Below, piece by piece: positions 1 through 9,000 of a stretch of DNA of 64,000 nucleotides. Position numbers and translations under genes: made by a program. The stretch spans positions 5,642,001-5,706,000 of the forward strand of contig NZ_CP016438.1 of assembly GCF_001685355.1 (NCBI RefSeq), read 5' to 3'. Origin of the DNA: Streptomyces lincolnensis. Lineage in GTDB: Bacteria; Actinomycetota; Actinomycetes; Streptomycetales; Streptomycetaceae. The notes under the pieces are model-generated. The model saw only the letters and a list, made by a program, of their open reading frames with translations. It searched no databases and was not told the origin of the DNA. The first letter of the stretch is position 1, and every line of letters starts with the position of its first letter.

Positions 1-343
1 GTGGCGCAGCATTCCCTGTGCGACAGACCGGTTCCTGTCCCGCTCCCGGTATGAACATGGCGTGTTCGCCGAACAGGGAAACCCAATCCGTCAGAGGTCC
101 TCCCTTGAGGACCCGTGATGTCTGGCTGCCGGTGAGATCCGTGCACCCGCCCCGAAACACCGTCCGCACCAGCTCGTTGACATCCTTCACGCGAGTGTCA
201 ACGACCCTCACGACTCTCGTCACCACCGAATGTAAACAGGGCCGTCGATGAGACAGTCCGCCGGCAGGTCGTCGATTACGCCTACGGCCGGGGCGGGCGG
301 GAGACAGGCAGTGAGCTCGCCCGCGGCCGACCACGGGCGGCAT
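1..343. other. gene-free left edge
   Basis: No convincing gene is seen here; the short plus-strand reading frames have no recognisable protein content. An inverted repeat GTTGACA-N13-TGTCAAC lies at 176-202. It could hold a leftward promoter for a gene outside the window, but no good -10 box follows it, so I make no call. Confidence 0.5.
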
Positions 344-372
344 GGGTGCCGGGCCTGGCCGGGCCGGCACCC
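344..372. terminator. stem-loop after the ABC permease gene
   Basis: Perfect 9-bp arms (GGGTGCCGG and CCGGCACCC) surround an 11-nt GC-rich loop, 6 bp past the stop codon of the leftward permease gene. There is no T-run, which is usual for streptomycete terminators. Confidence 0.6.
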
Positions 373-378
373 ACGGCA

Positions 379-2388
379 TCACTCCCCGCGCGCCCCCGCC
401 TGCCGGGTGACCGAGCGCAGCAGGGGGCGGCTCAGGCCGCCGGCCGCGAGAATCCCGCCGACCCCGGCGGCGCAGCACACCGCGAGGACAGTCAGGCCAC
501 GTGCCTCGAACGACGAGTCGCCGCCGGCCAGCATCATCGAGCCCCCGCACAGCAGCCCGGTCGCGACGGCCCCGCCCGCCAGCACGGTGACCGGGATGAG
601 CGTCTCGCGGTTGCGGGCGGCGTCCAGGACGCGCAGCGGGGTTCCGGCCAGGTGCAGCAGGGCGTAGGTGCGGCGGCGATCCAGGACGGCGGCAGCCGCG
701 GTGATCCCGGCCGAGGTGATGGCGACCGTGAAGGTCACCACGAGCACCACTCGGGTGAGGATGGTGAAGTCCTGGGTGAACCGCGTCTCGGACCAGTTCA
801 CGTCGATGGTGGTGAGCGGGTACTGGTCCGGCGTCAGGCCGGTCAGCGCGGTGCGGGCGCGGTCCAGTTCGGCCGGGCCGCCGGAGACGGTGGCGGTGAC
901 CTGACGGCTGTCGTAGGGAGCTGTGGCCACGAAGCCGTCGTCCACGCCGACCACGGCGCTCACCCCGGCGGCCCGCAGACGCTGTTCGGCCTGTTCCCGC
1001 ACCTGCGTCACCTGGTGGACCGGAGCCGCGAGGGCGAGCTGGTCGGGCCGTCCTCCCCACGGGGGAGCGGCGTCCAGGGTGAGCAGGGCGAAGAAGCCAG
1101 CGACGAAACCGGCCAGGGTGAGCCCGGAGACGATCCGCCAGGCAGCCTTCGGGTCGTCCAGCAGCCGGCGCCCGGCCAGCAGTGTCGCCGGCCGCTTGGC
1201 CAGGGCGGTGACGATCCTGCCGAGCAACCGGACCACCCACGGCCCGATCACGGCCAGCGCCAGGAAGACCGCGGCGAACGCGTACAGCGCGAGGGAGTCG
1301 TCGCTGCCGTACTCCTTGCTGATCCAGCCGTAAACGGCGACGACGGCCACGAAGACCACCGCCCGCACGACGCTCGCGCCCCGGCTGCGGGAGCGGCGTG
1401 CCACGCCCAGCGGGCCGACGACCACCTGACGGAGTCCGGCGAGCGCGCTGACCACGGCCAGCGCGACCACCCCGGCCATGACAGCCAGGAGTGGCAGCGC
1501 GCCGATCCACAGGTCGGCCGGGTACCAGGCGCCTCCCGCGAGCGGCAGACTCGCCGCCGGCAGCAGCAGCACCGCATACCCCACGGCGCCGAGCAGTGTC
1601 CCGGCCGCCCCGGTGAGCAGTGCCTCGGCGGCCGTCATTCCGGCGACACGGCCCGGCGTGGCACCGATCAGGCGCAGCGCGGCGAGGCGCTGGTCGCGGC
1701 GGGAGACCGACAGGCGCGCGGCCGAAGCCGCCAGCACCAGCAGCGGAACGATGACGAGGACGGTGGCGACCCGGGCCAGGGACTCGTACATCCTGCCCGT
1801 GCCGTCCGTCAGCGGCGCGCCGGCGAAGGACGCGACGCGAGTGGGGGAGACGATGTCGCCGGCCCGGCGCGGATCGGGCGCGCGCTCGGCGGTGACCGCC
1901 GGATCGCCGGGGCGGTGTCCGATCACCGCGACGAGTTCGCCGGGGTGGGCCAGTGCCGCGCGGCCCAGGGCTCCGGTGAGCGTGCCGGGCACCGGGTGGC
2001 GGTCGGCGGGCAGCCGGTCGAGCAGGGCGCCGAGCGCCGGGGAGACCCACAGTTCGCCGGGCGCGGGGAAGCGGCCGAGGCCGGGCGGGGCGGGAGCGGC
2101 GCGGCCGGGCAGTCGGGCGACGTCCACGACGGTGACGGGTGCTCCTCCGGTGAAGGTGGTCCCGACAGCCTCGACCGCCACGGGGCGGGAGGACTCCACG
2201 GGGTTGCGCCAGTCGGTGCGGTCCGCGCGGTGCTGGAAACCGAGGTTCATCGCGACGCACAGCAGCAGCAGTGTGGTGGACACGGCCGCCGCCGCGACCG
2301 CGAGCCCGGTGGCGAGCAGGCCGGTGCGGCCACCGGCCCGCGTGAGCCGCCAGGTCAGCGCCCAGGTGGTGCGGTCCAGTGTCCTCAT
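379..2388 (-). CDS. FtsX-type ABC transporter permease
   Basis: Membrane part of an ABC exporter of the FtsX/MacB superfamily, 669 aa. One hydrophobic segment lies at about residues 22-47. A large extracellular loop follows. Two FtsX-like blocks of three to four membrane segments are seen near residues 200-310 and 540-660, with more segments around 340-430. This duplicated layout is common in actinobacterial peptide or antibiotic exporters. The ATG start overlaps the stop of the upstream ATPase gene by 4 bp (2385-2388), so the two are translationally coupled. The divergent two-component system next door suggests the exporter is its target, as in BceRS-BceAB-like detoxification units, although that kinase is of a different class. 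The substrate is unknown. Confidence 0.85.
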   Translation of the reverse strand: MRTLDRTTWALTWRLTRAGGRTGLLATGLAVAAAAVSTTLLLLCVAMNLGFQHRADRTDWRNPVESSRPVAVEAVGTTFTGGAPVTVVDVARLPGRAAPAPPGLGRFPAPGELWVSPALGALLDRLPADRHPVPGTLTGALGRAALAHPGELVAVIGHRPGDPAVTAERAPDPRRAGDIVSPTRVASFAGAPLTDGTGRMYESLARVATVLVIVPLLVLAASAARLSVSRRDQRLAALRLIGATPGRVAGMTAAEALLTGAAGTLLGAVGYAVLLLPAASLPLAGGAWYPADLWIGALPLLAVMAGVVALAVVSALAGLRQVVVGPLGVARRSRSRGASVVRAVVFVAVVAVYGWISKEYGSDDSLALYAFAAVFLALAVIGPWVVRLLGRIVTALAKRPATLLAGRRLLDDPKAAWRIVSGLTLAGFVAGFFALLTLDAAPPWGGRPDQLALAAPVHQVTQVREQAEQRLRAAGVSAVVGVDDGFVATAPYDSRQVTATVSGGPAELDRARTALTGLTPDQYPLTTIDVNWSETRFTQDFTILTRVVLVVTFTVAITSAGITAAAAVLDRRRTYALLHLAGTPLRVLDAARNRETLIPVTVLAGGAVATGLLCGGSMMLAGGDSSFEARGLTVLAVCCAAGVGGILAAGGLSRPLLRSVTRQAGARGE

Positions 2389-3164
2389 CGCCGGTACCCC
2401 GCGTTCGCCTCGGCCCCGGTGCCCGTCACAGCCCCGGCCTCCGACTCGGTGTGAACCTCGGCCAGCCGGCCGTCACGCACCTGCACCGTGCGGTCGCACC
2501 AGCGGGCCACGTTCGCGTCGTGGGTGACCAGGACCAGGGCGGCGCCCTGGCGGCGGCTGATGTCCGTCAGCAGGTGGATGACCTCCATGCCGGTGGCCTG
2601 GTCCAACGCGCCGGTCGGCTCGTCGGCGAAGATCACCTTTGGCTTGCCGACCAGAGCCCGGGCGATGGCCACCCGCTGCGCCTGACCTCCGGACAGCTGC
2701 CCGGGGCGCCGGGCTTCCAGGCCCTGGAGGCCCAGGGGGCCGAACCACTGCCGGGCCTGCTCGACGGCCGCCCGGCGTGGCGTGCCGCCGAGCATCAGCG
2801 GCAGGGCGACGTTCTCGTCGGCGGGCAGTTCCGGCAGCAACTGGCCGGACTGGAAGACGAAGCCGAACGCGGTGCGGCGCAGCTCGCTGCGGGCCGGTTC
2901 ACGAAGCTGGTCGACCCTCCCCCGGACTTCGTCCGGGGGGACCCCCGTCTCGCTTCGCTCGCCGTCCAGCAGGACCTCGCCGGAATCGGGCCGTTCGATG
3001 CCTGCCAGGCAGTGCAGCAGGGTGGACTTGCCGGAGCCGGACGGGCCCATGACGGCCAGAGACTCGCCGGCCGTCACGACGATGTCGACGCCGGCCAGGG
3101 CGCGGGCCATGCCGTAGGACTTGAACAGGCCGGTGCCGGTCAGGACGGCGGAGGGGGTGTTCAT
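2385..3164 (-). CDS. ABC transporter ATP-binding protein (MacB/LolD type)
   Basis: ATPase partner of the downstream FtsX-type permease, 259 aa. Walker A GPSGSGKST is at residues 40-48, signature LSGGQAQ at 157-163, Walker B VIFADEP at 177-183, and the switch His lies in VLVTHD. The start is the ATG at 3164 with GGGGAG 8 nt upstream; the much longer reading frame through it is only high-GC read-through. Between Walker A and the signature, residues 70-86 form an extra stretch (containing GVPPDEVRGRV) that relatives of this family lack as I remember them. Its DNA carries a perfect GC-rich hairpin (2919-2939), so it looks like a repeat inserted in frame. Whether the enzyme tolerates it is not known. 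Confidence 0.88.
   Translation of the reverse strand: MNTPSAVLTGTGLFKSYGMARALAGVDIVVTAGESLAVMGPSGSGKSTLLHCLAGIERPDSGEVLLDGERSETGVPPDEVRGRVDQLREPARSELRRTAFGFVFQSGQLLPELPADENVALPLMLGGTPRRAAVEQARQWFGPLGLQGLEARRPGQLSGGQAQRVAIARALVGKPKVIFADEPTGALDQATGMEVIHLLTDISRRQGAALVLVTHDANVARWCDRTVQVRDGRLAEVHTESEAGAVTGTGAEANAGYRR
2919..2939. repeat. GC-rich palindrome inside the ABC ATPase gene
   Basis: Nine-base arms CCCCCGGAC and GTCCGGGGG around TTC. The palindrome sits in codons that form an extra loop of the ATPase. Similar palindromes are, from memory, dispersed in Streptomyces genomes. I saw no second copy in this window. Confidence 0.6.
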
Positions 3165-3313
3165 CGGGCGGACTCCCCGGAAGAAACGGTGATCATCGGA
3201 TGCATGCCGTCCACGATCGGGGCGTACGGCACCCGGCGGGCTCGGCCGGACGGCCGGTTGTGAGGGTCGGACATCGGCCATTCGGCCGAGTCCGCGGGGA
3301 ATCGCCTCTTCCG

Positions 3314-3326
3314 TATTCTGCCGAGC
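3314..3326 (+). promoter_or_regulatory. -10 box of a leaderless histidine kinase transcript
   Basis: TATTCT at 3314-3319 is followed by 7 nt and then the GTG start. That places the transcription start on or next to the start codon. No Shine-Dalgarno sequence is present, which fits. The -35 region is weak. The 162-bp gap also has to hold the divergent promoter of the ABC genes. Confidence 0.45.
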
Positions 3327-4523
3327 GTGTACACCGAGACTTCGCCGCTCCGCCGGGCGCTGATCGCCGCCGGCTGGATCCTCCTCGGCCTGCTGGGGCT
3401 GCTGGACGTGTTCGCCGGCCGGGATCCCGACTACCGCTGGACGAGCTGGCTGCCGATCGTGTCCGGGCCGCTTGCCTGCACGGCGCTGTTGTGGCCCGGC
3501 CGTGGGCCCACGACGCAGGTACGTGCCGTACTCGTCGCCGGCGGCTCGCTGGCCCTCACTATCGGGATCGGCACAGTCGCGGGCCCGGACGGTGCCGGTA
3601 CCTGGGGGCTGCTGGAGAGCGTCGCTCTGCTGGTGCTGCTTTCCCGTGCGGTGTGGGTGGTGCCGCGCCCGAGAACCGCGGCAGCCGTGTCGGCCGCACT
3701 GGCCGTGGCGGCCATCGCGATCCCGCTGCGCTGGCTGCCGAAGGACATCCAGACCGACAGCCAGACCGCCATCAACTGGTGCCTGCTGATGACGCTGGGC
3801 GCCGGCACAGCTCTCGCCTGGGGCCTGCGCGCACGGCTGCTGGAGGAGCAACGGGCCCGCGACATCGCCGCCGTACGCCAGCGCCAGCGCCTGGAACTCG
3901 CCCACGACCTGCACGACTTCGTCGCCCACCACGTCACCGGCATCATCGTCCAGGCCAACGCCGCGCTGGCACTCCAGCACACCGCACCGGAACAGGTCGG
4001 ACCGCTGCTGGAGAACATCACCCGGTCCGGATCGGAGACGCTGGACTCGATGCGCCGCCTGGTGCGGGTCCTGCGCGAGGACGACCACGAGGGCGTGCGG
4101 CCCGGCGAGGTCTGGGCGGAACTCGCCCATCTGGTCTCGGCATTCTCCGAAGACGAAGCCGACGTCCGGCTGCACGTCGCCGCGGGTGCCCGCGAGGCGC
4201 GTCTCGCCCCCGAGGTGGAGACCTCCGTGCACCGAGTCGTGCAGGAGGCCCTGACCAACGTGCGCCGCCACGCGCACGGCGCCGTAGTGGCCGTACGGGT
4301 CGACATGGACGGGCCCCGGCTGCGGGTAGAGGTGCACAACACGGCACCGGCCGCACGCCACCCCGGCCCGGTCGGCGGACGTGGCGGCTTCGGACTGGTC
4401 GGCCTGCGCGAACGCGTAGAAGCGGTGGAGGGCGTGCTGACCGCCGCCCCCACCGACGACGGCGGCTGGCGGGTGACCGCCGACTTCCCGATGCTGGCCG
4501 CCATGGCAGGATCACCGGCGTGA
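3327..4523 (+). CDS. sensor histidine kinase, NarL/DesK class
   Basis: Membrane sensor kinase of 398 aa. Four to five membrane segments fill residues 10-170 and there is no large extracellular domain, so it probably senses something in the membrane. The HisKA_3 dimerisation box is DLHDFVAHH, with phospho-acceptor His196. A HATPase domain follows, and its G-box GGRGGFGLVGLRERV is near the C-terminus. The start is a GTG at 3327, probably leaderless. The stop overlaps the regulator start by 4 bp (GTGA, 4520-4523). The pair faces the ABC exporter, which suggests control of that exporter; this is inference from position. Confidence 0.9.
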   Translation: MYTETSPLRRALIAAGWILLGLLGLLDVFAGRDPDYRWTSWLPIVSGPLACTALLWPGRGPTTQVRAVLVAGGSLALTIGIGTVAGPDGAGTWGLLESVALLVLLSRAVWVVPRPRTAAAVSAALAVAAIAIPLRWLPKDIQTDSQTAINWCLLMTLGAGTALAWGLRARLLEEQRARDIAAVRQRQRLELAHDLHDFVAHHVTGIIVQANAALALQHTAPEQVGPLLENITRSGSETLDSMRRLVRVLREDDHEGVRPGEVWAELAHLVSAFSEDEADVRLHVAAGAREARLAPEVETSVHRVVQEALTNVRRHAHGAVVAVRVDMDGPRLRVEVHNTAPAARHPGPVGGRGGFGLVGLRERVEAVEGVLTAAPTDDGGWRVTADFPMLAAMAGSPA

Positions 4524-5179
4524 ACGACACGGCGATCCGCGTACTGATCGCGGACGACCAGGAAATGGTCCGCATGGGCTTCCGGCTGATCCTCGGCGCC
4601 CAGCCCGGCATCGAGGTGGTCGGCGAGGCCGCCGACGGCGCCGCCTGCGTGGAACTCGCCCGCCGACTGCGGCCCGACGTGTGCCTGGTCGACATCCGGA
4701 TGCCGAAACTGGACGGCCTGGACGTCACCCGCGCGCTGGCCGGACCCGGAGTCCACAACCCGATGCGGGTCGTCGTGATCACCACGTTCGACCAGGACGA
4801 CTACGTGCACACGGCGCTGCGCAACGGGGCGTGCGGCTTCCTGCTCAAGGACGCCCCGCCCAGCCTGCTGATCGAGGCGGTACGGGCCGCCTCCCGCGGC
4901 GACGCGCTGGTCTCCCCCGCCGTCACCGTCCGGCTGCTGAGGGAGCTGTCCGCCACACGGCCCGCCCCGGACGCCGGAAGCCCGCTCACCGACCGCGAAC
5001 TCGACGTGGCCCGACTGGTCGCGGTGGGCCGCACCAACCAGGAGATCTGCGACCAACTCGTGGTGTCACTGTCCACGGTCAAGACCCACCTGGCCAACAT
5101 CCAGCAGAAGATCGACGCCCGTAACCGGGTCGAGATCGCCGCCTGGGCCTGGGAGTCCGGCACGGTGCGGGGACGATAG
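4520..5179 (+). CDS. NarL/FixJ-family response regulator
   Basis: DNA-binding partner of the kinase just upstream, 219 aa. The receiver domain has its acidic cluster at Asp12/Asp13, the phosphorylation site Asp58 in VCLVDIRMPKLDG, and the conserved Lys in LLKDAPP. A LuxR-type helix-turn-helix fills about residues 150-210, with the recognition helix in LSTVKTHLANI. The GTG start lies inside the kinase stop codon. Likely targets are its own promoter and the divergent ABC genes. Confidence 0.92.
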   Translation: MNDTAIRVLIADDQEMVRMGFRLILGAQPGIEVVGEAADGAACVELARRLRPDVCLVDIRMPKLDGLDVTRALAGPGVHNPMRVVVITTFDQDDYVHTALRNGACGFLLKDAPPSLLIEAVRAASRGDALVSPAVTVRLLRELSATRPAPDAGSPLTDRELDVARLVAVGRTNQEICDQLVVSLSTVKTHLANIQQKIDARNRVEIAAWAWESGTVRGR

Positions 5180-5457
5180 GACCGGCTGCACAGCCGCTGC
5201 GGCCGGACCGGGAGTTCGACGTCGCGGAAAGGGCAGGCGGCTTCACCCTGGAGGCCGGTCGGTAGTCCGAGCACGGCTTCCGTCTCGCCGCCCGGACGAT
5301 CGCGGAAGGTCAGGCGGGCACCCAGGAGGCGTGTCTGGCCGAAAGGACGGCGGCTCGGAAGTCTGGTTCAGCGCGAACGGCTCATGACTGGTGCGGCGAG
5401 CCTCACCACGGCAGGCCGTCCGGAATCGGGGCTGGCGGGACGACGGCAGGGGGCCAG

Positions 5458-6714
5458 TCACCGGGCGGACTCCGGTGCAACTGCCGGTTGTTCGGCCTCG
5501 GGACCAGACAGGCCGACACGCGACTGCCCGGGCCGCTGTGCTCTGTCCATGCGGGCCAGGGTGAGCGCGGCACTCATGGCCAGAACGACGAGGGCGGCGC
5601 CCGAGAGGAGGAAGGCGTCCTGGACTCCGGTGAGTGCGATGGTGGTCGAGGCCACGAAGGGGGAAACGGCCAGGGCCCCTGCCACTCCGGCCTCCCACAG
5701 GCCCAACGCCTTCGCCAGGTGGTGGCTCGGTATGCGCTGCTGCACCAGCGCGATCAGCGGGATGTCCGTAAGGGCCGAGGCCAGCCCGGTGGCGATCAGG
5801 AGCACTGCGGCCCCGGTGGTGGAGGTGACGATTCCCAGCGGCGCACGGAAGATTCCGAGCAGGGCCCAGGCCAGCACCGCCGCCAAGGCGAGCCTGCGCA
5901 TCCGCAGGCCGGCCAGCAGGAGCGCCCCCGCCACCTCGGCGACCCCGGCGACGCCCAGCAACAGGCCGTAGCGGCCGCCCTGCCCGACGACCGCGACCAG
6001 CCCCACCGTCAGGAAGCCACTGGTCAGAGCGAGGGCGAGCACGAAGGTCACGATGACCACCAGCACGTCGGGAGCGGCCCGAACGGCCCTGAGCCCGGCG
6101 GCGAGATCGGCCCACAGCCCCACCTGCCCTGCGGCCAGGACGGGACGGGTCACGCGGATGGCGGCCACGGCGCCCGCCGAGCCCAGGAAGGTCAGTCCGT
6201 TGACCACCAGCGCCGCCCGCATGGAGCCGTAGGCCAGCAGCGGCGCGAGCATGAGCGGGCCGACGAAGAAGGCGGCCCGGAAGGCGACTTGCAGCAGCCC
6301 GTTGGCCTGTTGCAGACGGTCGGCCGGGACGATCTGCGTGACGATGGCGTTGCGGGCCGGGGCGAACGGGGCGCCGATCAGGGCCAGCAGCGCCGTTGTC
6401 ACCACGAGCAGGGGCAGGTTCAGCAGACCGAGGGACAGCAACACCGCGGCCACCGCCACCACGGCGACCCGGGCCAGATCGGTGGCGATCATCAGCTTGC
6501 GGCGGTCGTAACGGTCGGCGTACGAGGCGGACACGAACGTGGCCAGGAACGCGGGCGCGAACGCGGCCACGCTGACCACGGCGACGGCCGTCGGGTCCTT
6601 CGTCAGCGACCAGGCCAGCCAGGCGGTCGCGGCGGTGTACAGGCCGTCGCCGAAGCGTGAGACGGCCTGGCCGACGAAGAGAAGCAGGAAATCGCGGTCC
6701 CTGAGCAGTGACAT
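5458..6714 (-). CDS. MFS efflux transporter
   Basis: Major facilitator transporter of 418 aa with about 12 membrane segments and a motif-A-like loop DRYDRRKLMIATD at about residue 70. The polar C-terminal tail is short. Start ATG 6714 (MSLLRDRDF) begins directly at the first membrane domain as in related MFS-3 family drug exporters. A second ATG at 6774 would overlap the stop region of the upstream ArsR-type gene but adds 20 hydrophilic residues. It follows the regulator in the same direction, and a dyad operator sits at their junction, so it is probably the efflux target of that regulator. Confidence 0.85.
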   Translation of the reverse strand: MSLLRDRDFLLLFVGQAVSRFGDGLYTAATAWLAWSLTKDPTAVAVVSVAAFAPAFLATFVSASYADRYDRRKLMIATDLARVAVVAVAAVLLSLGLLNLPLLVVTTALLALIGAPFAPARNAIVTQIVPADRLQQANGLLQVAFRAAFFVGPLMLAPLLAYGSMRAALVVNGLTFLGSAGAVAAIRVTRPVLAAGQVGLWADLAAGLRAVRAAPDVLVVIVTFVLALALTSGFLTVGLVAVVGQGGRYGLLLGVAGVAEVAGALLLAGLRMRRLALAAVLAWALLGIFRAPLGIVTSTTGAAVLLIATGLASALTDIPLIALVQQRIPSHHLAKALGLWEAGVAGALAVSPFVASTTIALTGVQDAFLLSGAALVVLAMSAALTLARMDRAQRPGQSRVGLSGPEAEQPAVAPESAR

Positions 6715-6753
6715 GCTGCCACTGTCGGATCCCCTCGCGCATCTGATCCACTT

Positions 6754-6771
6754 ATTAGGCAGATGGCTAAT
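6754..6771. promoter_or_regulatory. dyad operator between the ArsR-type and MFS genes
   Basis: ATTAGGCA-GA-TGGCTAAT, with 7 of 8 arm positions matching. It is strikingly AT-rich for this genome. It overlaps the TAG stop of the regulator gene (6767-6769) and lies 40 bp upstream of the MFS start. This is a likely binding site of the regulator. Confidence 0.55.
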
Positions 6772-7879
6772 CATTGGGGTCAGTGGCGTGCAGAAAGCTC
6801 TCCAGGCTGGGAGCCAGACCCGCCACCTGCCCGGGCAGGAGCCGGTACAGGACGTAGTAGCCCTCACGGCGGCGTTCGAGCAGGCCCGCGTCCGCCAGGA
6901 CCCGCAGGTGCTTGGACAGGGCGGCCTCGCTGACGCCGACGAGCGGGGCCAACTCCTGGGTGCTGCGCGGGCGTTCGGCGATCAGCCGGAGGGCACGCAG
7001 CCGGGTGTCGTCGGCGAGCGCGCGCAGCATGCCGACGAGCTGTGCGGGAGGAATCCTGGGACGGGCCTCCCGGGCGATCGACGAGACGGGAAAGACGAGC
7101 CCGAGGGGCCAGGGGCCGTCGCAGTTGACCCGTACGTGCGGCCACACATAAGCGCTGGGGGCGAGCAGCAGGGTGTCGTCCGGGCCGATGGCGACCTCGT
7201 GGTCGTGGGGGCGCTCCAGCCAGAAGCGTTCGGCCTGCCGGTCGCTGCGCACCTCCGGCCACAGGCCGCGGAGCATGCCGTACAGTCCGCGCTGTTCGAT
7301 CTGGTGCCCGGCCTCGCTCACCCCGGCGGCCAGTTCCGGTTCGATCCGGGCCCATTCCTCCTCGAACGCCTCCCGCCAATAACGCTCCAGCAGGCTCAGG
7401 AACCTTTCGAGGAGTGCGCGGGGGTCATCGAGGAGCATCGCGGCCATCGCTTCATCGCTTTCCCGCGCGAGACGCTCCCGCAGCAGGGCGCGTACCTCCG
7501 GTTCCCGCAGCACGTGGGGATCCCTGCCCTCGCCGCCGCCCGGCCACGGCGAAAGCAGCGGGACGGCGAACTCCAGCCGGACCAGCTCCGGGTCCGCCGT
7601 GCGCAGGCCTGCCAGCTCGCTGCCGAAGTCCGCGAGCCCTCCGGTCGGCCGCGGAAAGAGGAACTCGGGAAAGTACGAGCGCACCGCGTAGGAGAACGCC
7701 TCGATCTCCCGCTTCAGCGCCGGCGACAGCTTGCGCATCGCGCGTACCCAGCCGTGCTGGACGGGGTGGTGCTTGGGCTCCACCAGCACATGAAGGCTCA
7801 GTACGGCTTCCATCGCCGGCGAGTAGGCGAACCCCACCCGCTCCGCACCACCGGCGGGCACCCGGAACACGATCGTCAT
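6767..7879 (-). CDS. ArsR-type winged-helix regulator with DUF5937-like N-terminus
   Basis: Transcription factor of 370 aa. The N-terminal two thirds (VFRVPAGGAERVGFAYSP onward) resemble the DUF5937 sensor region found in large actinobacterial ArsR-like proteins. A winged helix follows at about residues 275-350, with recognition helix SEAALSKHLRVLADAGLL. It has no ArsR-type metal-binding cysteine pair (CVC), so a small-molecule ligand is more likely than a metal. The ATG at 7879 is chosen because the homologous region starts there; an in-frame start at 7978 adds only low-complexity residues. The MFS gene lies 52 bp downstream. Confidence 0.82.
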   Translation of the reverse strand: MTIVFRVPAGGAERVGFAYSPAMEAVLSLHVLVEPKHHPVQHGWVRAMRKLSPALKREIEAFSYAVRSYFPEFLFPRPTGGLADFGSELAGLRTADPELVRLEFAVPLLSPWPGGGEGRDPHVLREPEVRALLRERLARESDEAMAAMLLDDPRALLERFLSLLERYWREAFEEEWARIEPELAAGVSEAGHQIEQRGLYGMLRGLWPEVRSDRQAERFWLERPHDHEVAIGPDDTLLLAPSAYVWPHVRVNCDGPWPLGLVFPVSSIAREARPRIPPAQLVGMLRALADDTRLRALRLIAERPRSTQELAPLVGVSEAALSKHLRVLADAGLLERRREGYYVLYRLLPGQVAGLAPSLESFLHATDPND

Positions 7880-8216
7880 GACTCGCCATCCTCGCCGTCC
7901 GGCGTCTGCGGAGGGAGCGTGCTGCGCGAGACGGTGGTCGGCGATGGTGACTGACGATGACCTGCGCGTCGTTCTCACCGTGGGCCCACCCCGAGGTGGT
8001 GAGCGTGTCCCGCCTGCGGGCTGCGCAATGCGAGCAACTGGCCGGGCGGCCTTGGGCGCGACACCACCGCTGACCAGCCCAGCAGTGGCAAGCCGCGTCG
8101 CCCGATGGCTCCGGGGCCGTGCCGGCCGAGACTCACTCGCCGTGACCTGGGGCTTTTGCTTTTGATGGAAGCGGATGCGGATGTGGCGACCGTGCCGGGC
8201 GCGTTGCCGTCAGGGC
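7880..8216. other. gene-free stretch
   Basis: About 340 bp without a supported gene. It must contain the promoter of the leftward regulator gene. A short stem (CTCACC/GGTGAG) near 7976-8005 and the odd run TTTTGCTTTTGATGG near 8155 are visible. No reading frame shows protein-like composition. It could be a relic, but I cannot name its source. Confidence 0.4.
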
Positions 8217-8993
8217 TCAAGTCGCCCCGTCCGTACCCCCGTCCCCGTAGTCCTCGACCAGGGTGGCGATGAGGGCGAGGAGGGCTTCCGCTCGGGGGCG
8301 GTCGTCGGGCTGGGTGTGGAGGGCGTGGGCGGTTGAGCGGAGGCGGGACAGGGCGGTCGGGTCGCCGTCCTCCACGTCGAAGACTCCCGGCTGGGTGACG
8401 AGGTCCAGGCAGTCGCCGAGCAGCCGGCGGGTGGCGGGGGACGGTGGGTCGGGGGAGGGGTCGGCGTACGTGGCGGTCAGGTAGCGCGCGGGGTCGGTGA
8501 GGCTCCAGCCGACGACGGTGCCGTGCTGGACGAGGAGCGCCACGTCGGGGGCGATGCCGACGCGGGCCTCCAGCGGCTCGTCGAGGACGTCGAGGTCGCG
8601 CAGGCAGGTGAGCACGGCGTCCCCGGGAGCGCGGCACAGCACCGTGCACATCTCGTGCCGGAACTGCTTGACCTCCTCCGCGCGGAGCCCGCCCGGGCGC
8701 ACTTCGGGCATGACGGGAACGCGGGCCGAGTCCTCGGCGGAGGCGGACACTTCCGGAATCCGGAACTCGGCCCCGACCAGCCGTCGGTCGTCCGGGGCGA
8801 AGCGGAAGACGTCGGGGAGGTCCCACAGCAGGTCCTGGCTGCCGAACGTGTCCGCGAGGAACTTCTCCCGTTCCACCCGGTCCGCGTAGGGGGAGACGAT
8901 CAGGAACGTACCGAGGAGACGGGGGACGAGGTCGAGCGGCTCGTCCGTCACCGTCGCGGACCAGCCGCCGTCGAACTTCAGTTTCGTCGTCAT
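8217..8993 (-). CDS. putative immunity protein of the RHS toxin
   Basis: Soluble acidic protein of 258 aa with no signal peptide or membrane segment and no family I recognise. It lies directly downstream of the RHS gene. Its Shine-Dalgarno (TGAGG) overlaps the RHS stop codon and lies 5 nt before the ATG at 8993, so the two are translationally coupled. A GTG at 8996 is possible but too close to that site. In polymorphic toxin loci the gene right after the toxin tip usually encodes the cognate immunity protein. Position, size and lack of export signal fit this; the function is inferred. Confidence 0.6.
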   Translation of the reverse strand: MTTKLKFDGGWSATVTDEPLDLVPRLLGTFLIVSPYADRVEREKFLADTFGSQDLLWDLPDVFRFAPDDRRLVGAEFRIPEVSASAEDSARVPVMPEVRPGGLRAEEVKQFRHEMCTVLCRAPGDAVLTCLRDLDVLDEPLEARVGIAPDVALLVQHGTVVGWSLTDPARYLTATYADPSPDPPSPATRRLLGDCLDLVTQPGVFDVEDGDPTALSRLRSTAHALHTQPDDRPRAEALLALIATLVEDYGDGGTDGAT

Positions 8994-9000
8994 CACTGCC

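Noticed and set aside
176..202. GTTGACA-N13-TGTCAAC as a second site of the Clp-N regulator
   Set aside because: The half-sites point outward instead of inward and the spacer is 13, not 3, so it is not the same operator.
2385..4361. 658-aa extension of the ABC ATPase on the minus strand
   Set aside because: The extra 399 residues run through the divergent kinase gene. The real start is ATG 3164 with a good Shine-Dalgarno.
5180..5457. remnant gene between the response regulator and MFS genes
   Set aside because: One plus-strand frame gives a short protein-like stretch (EHGFRLAARTIAEG), but it is interrupted and I could not tie it to a family.
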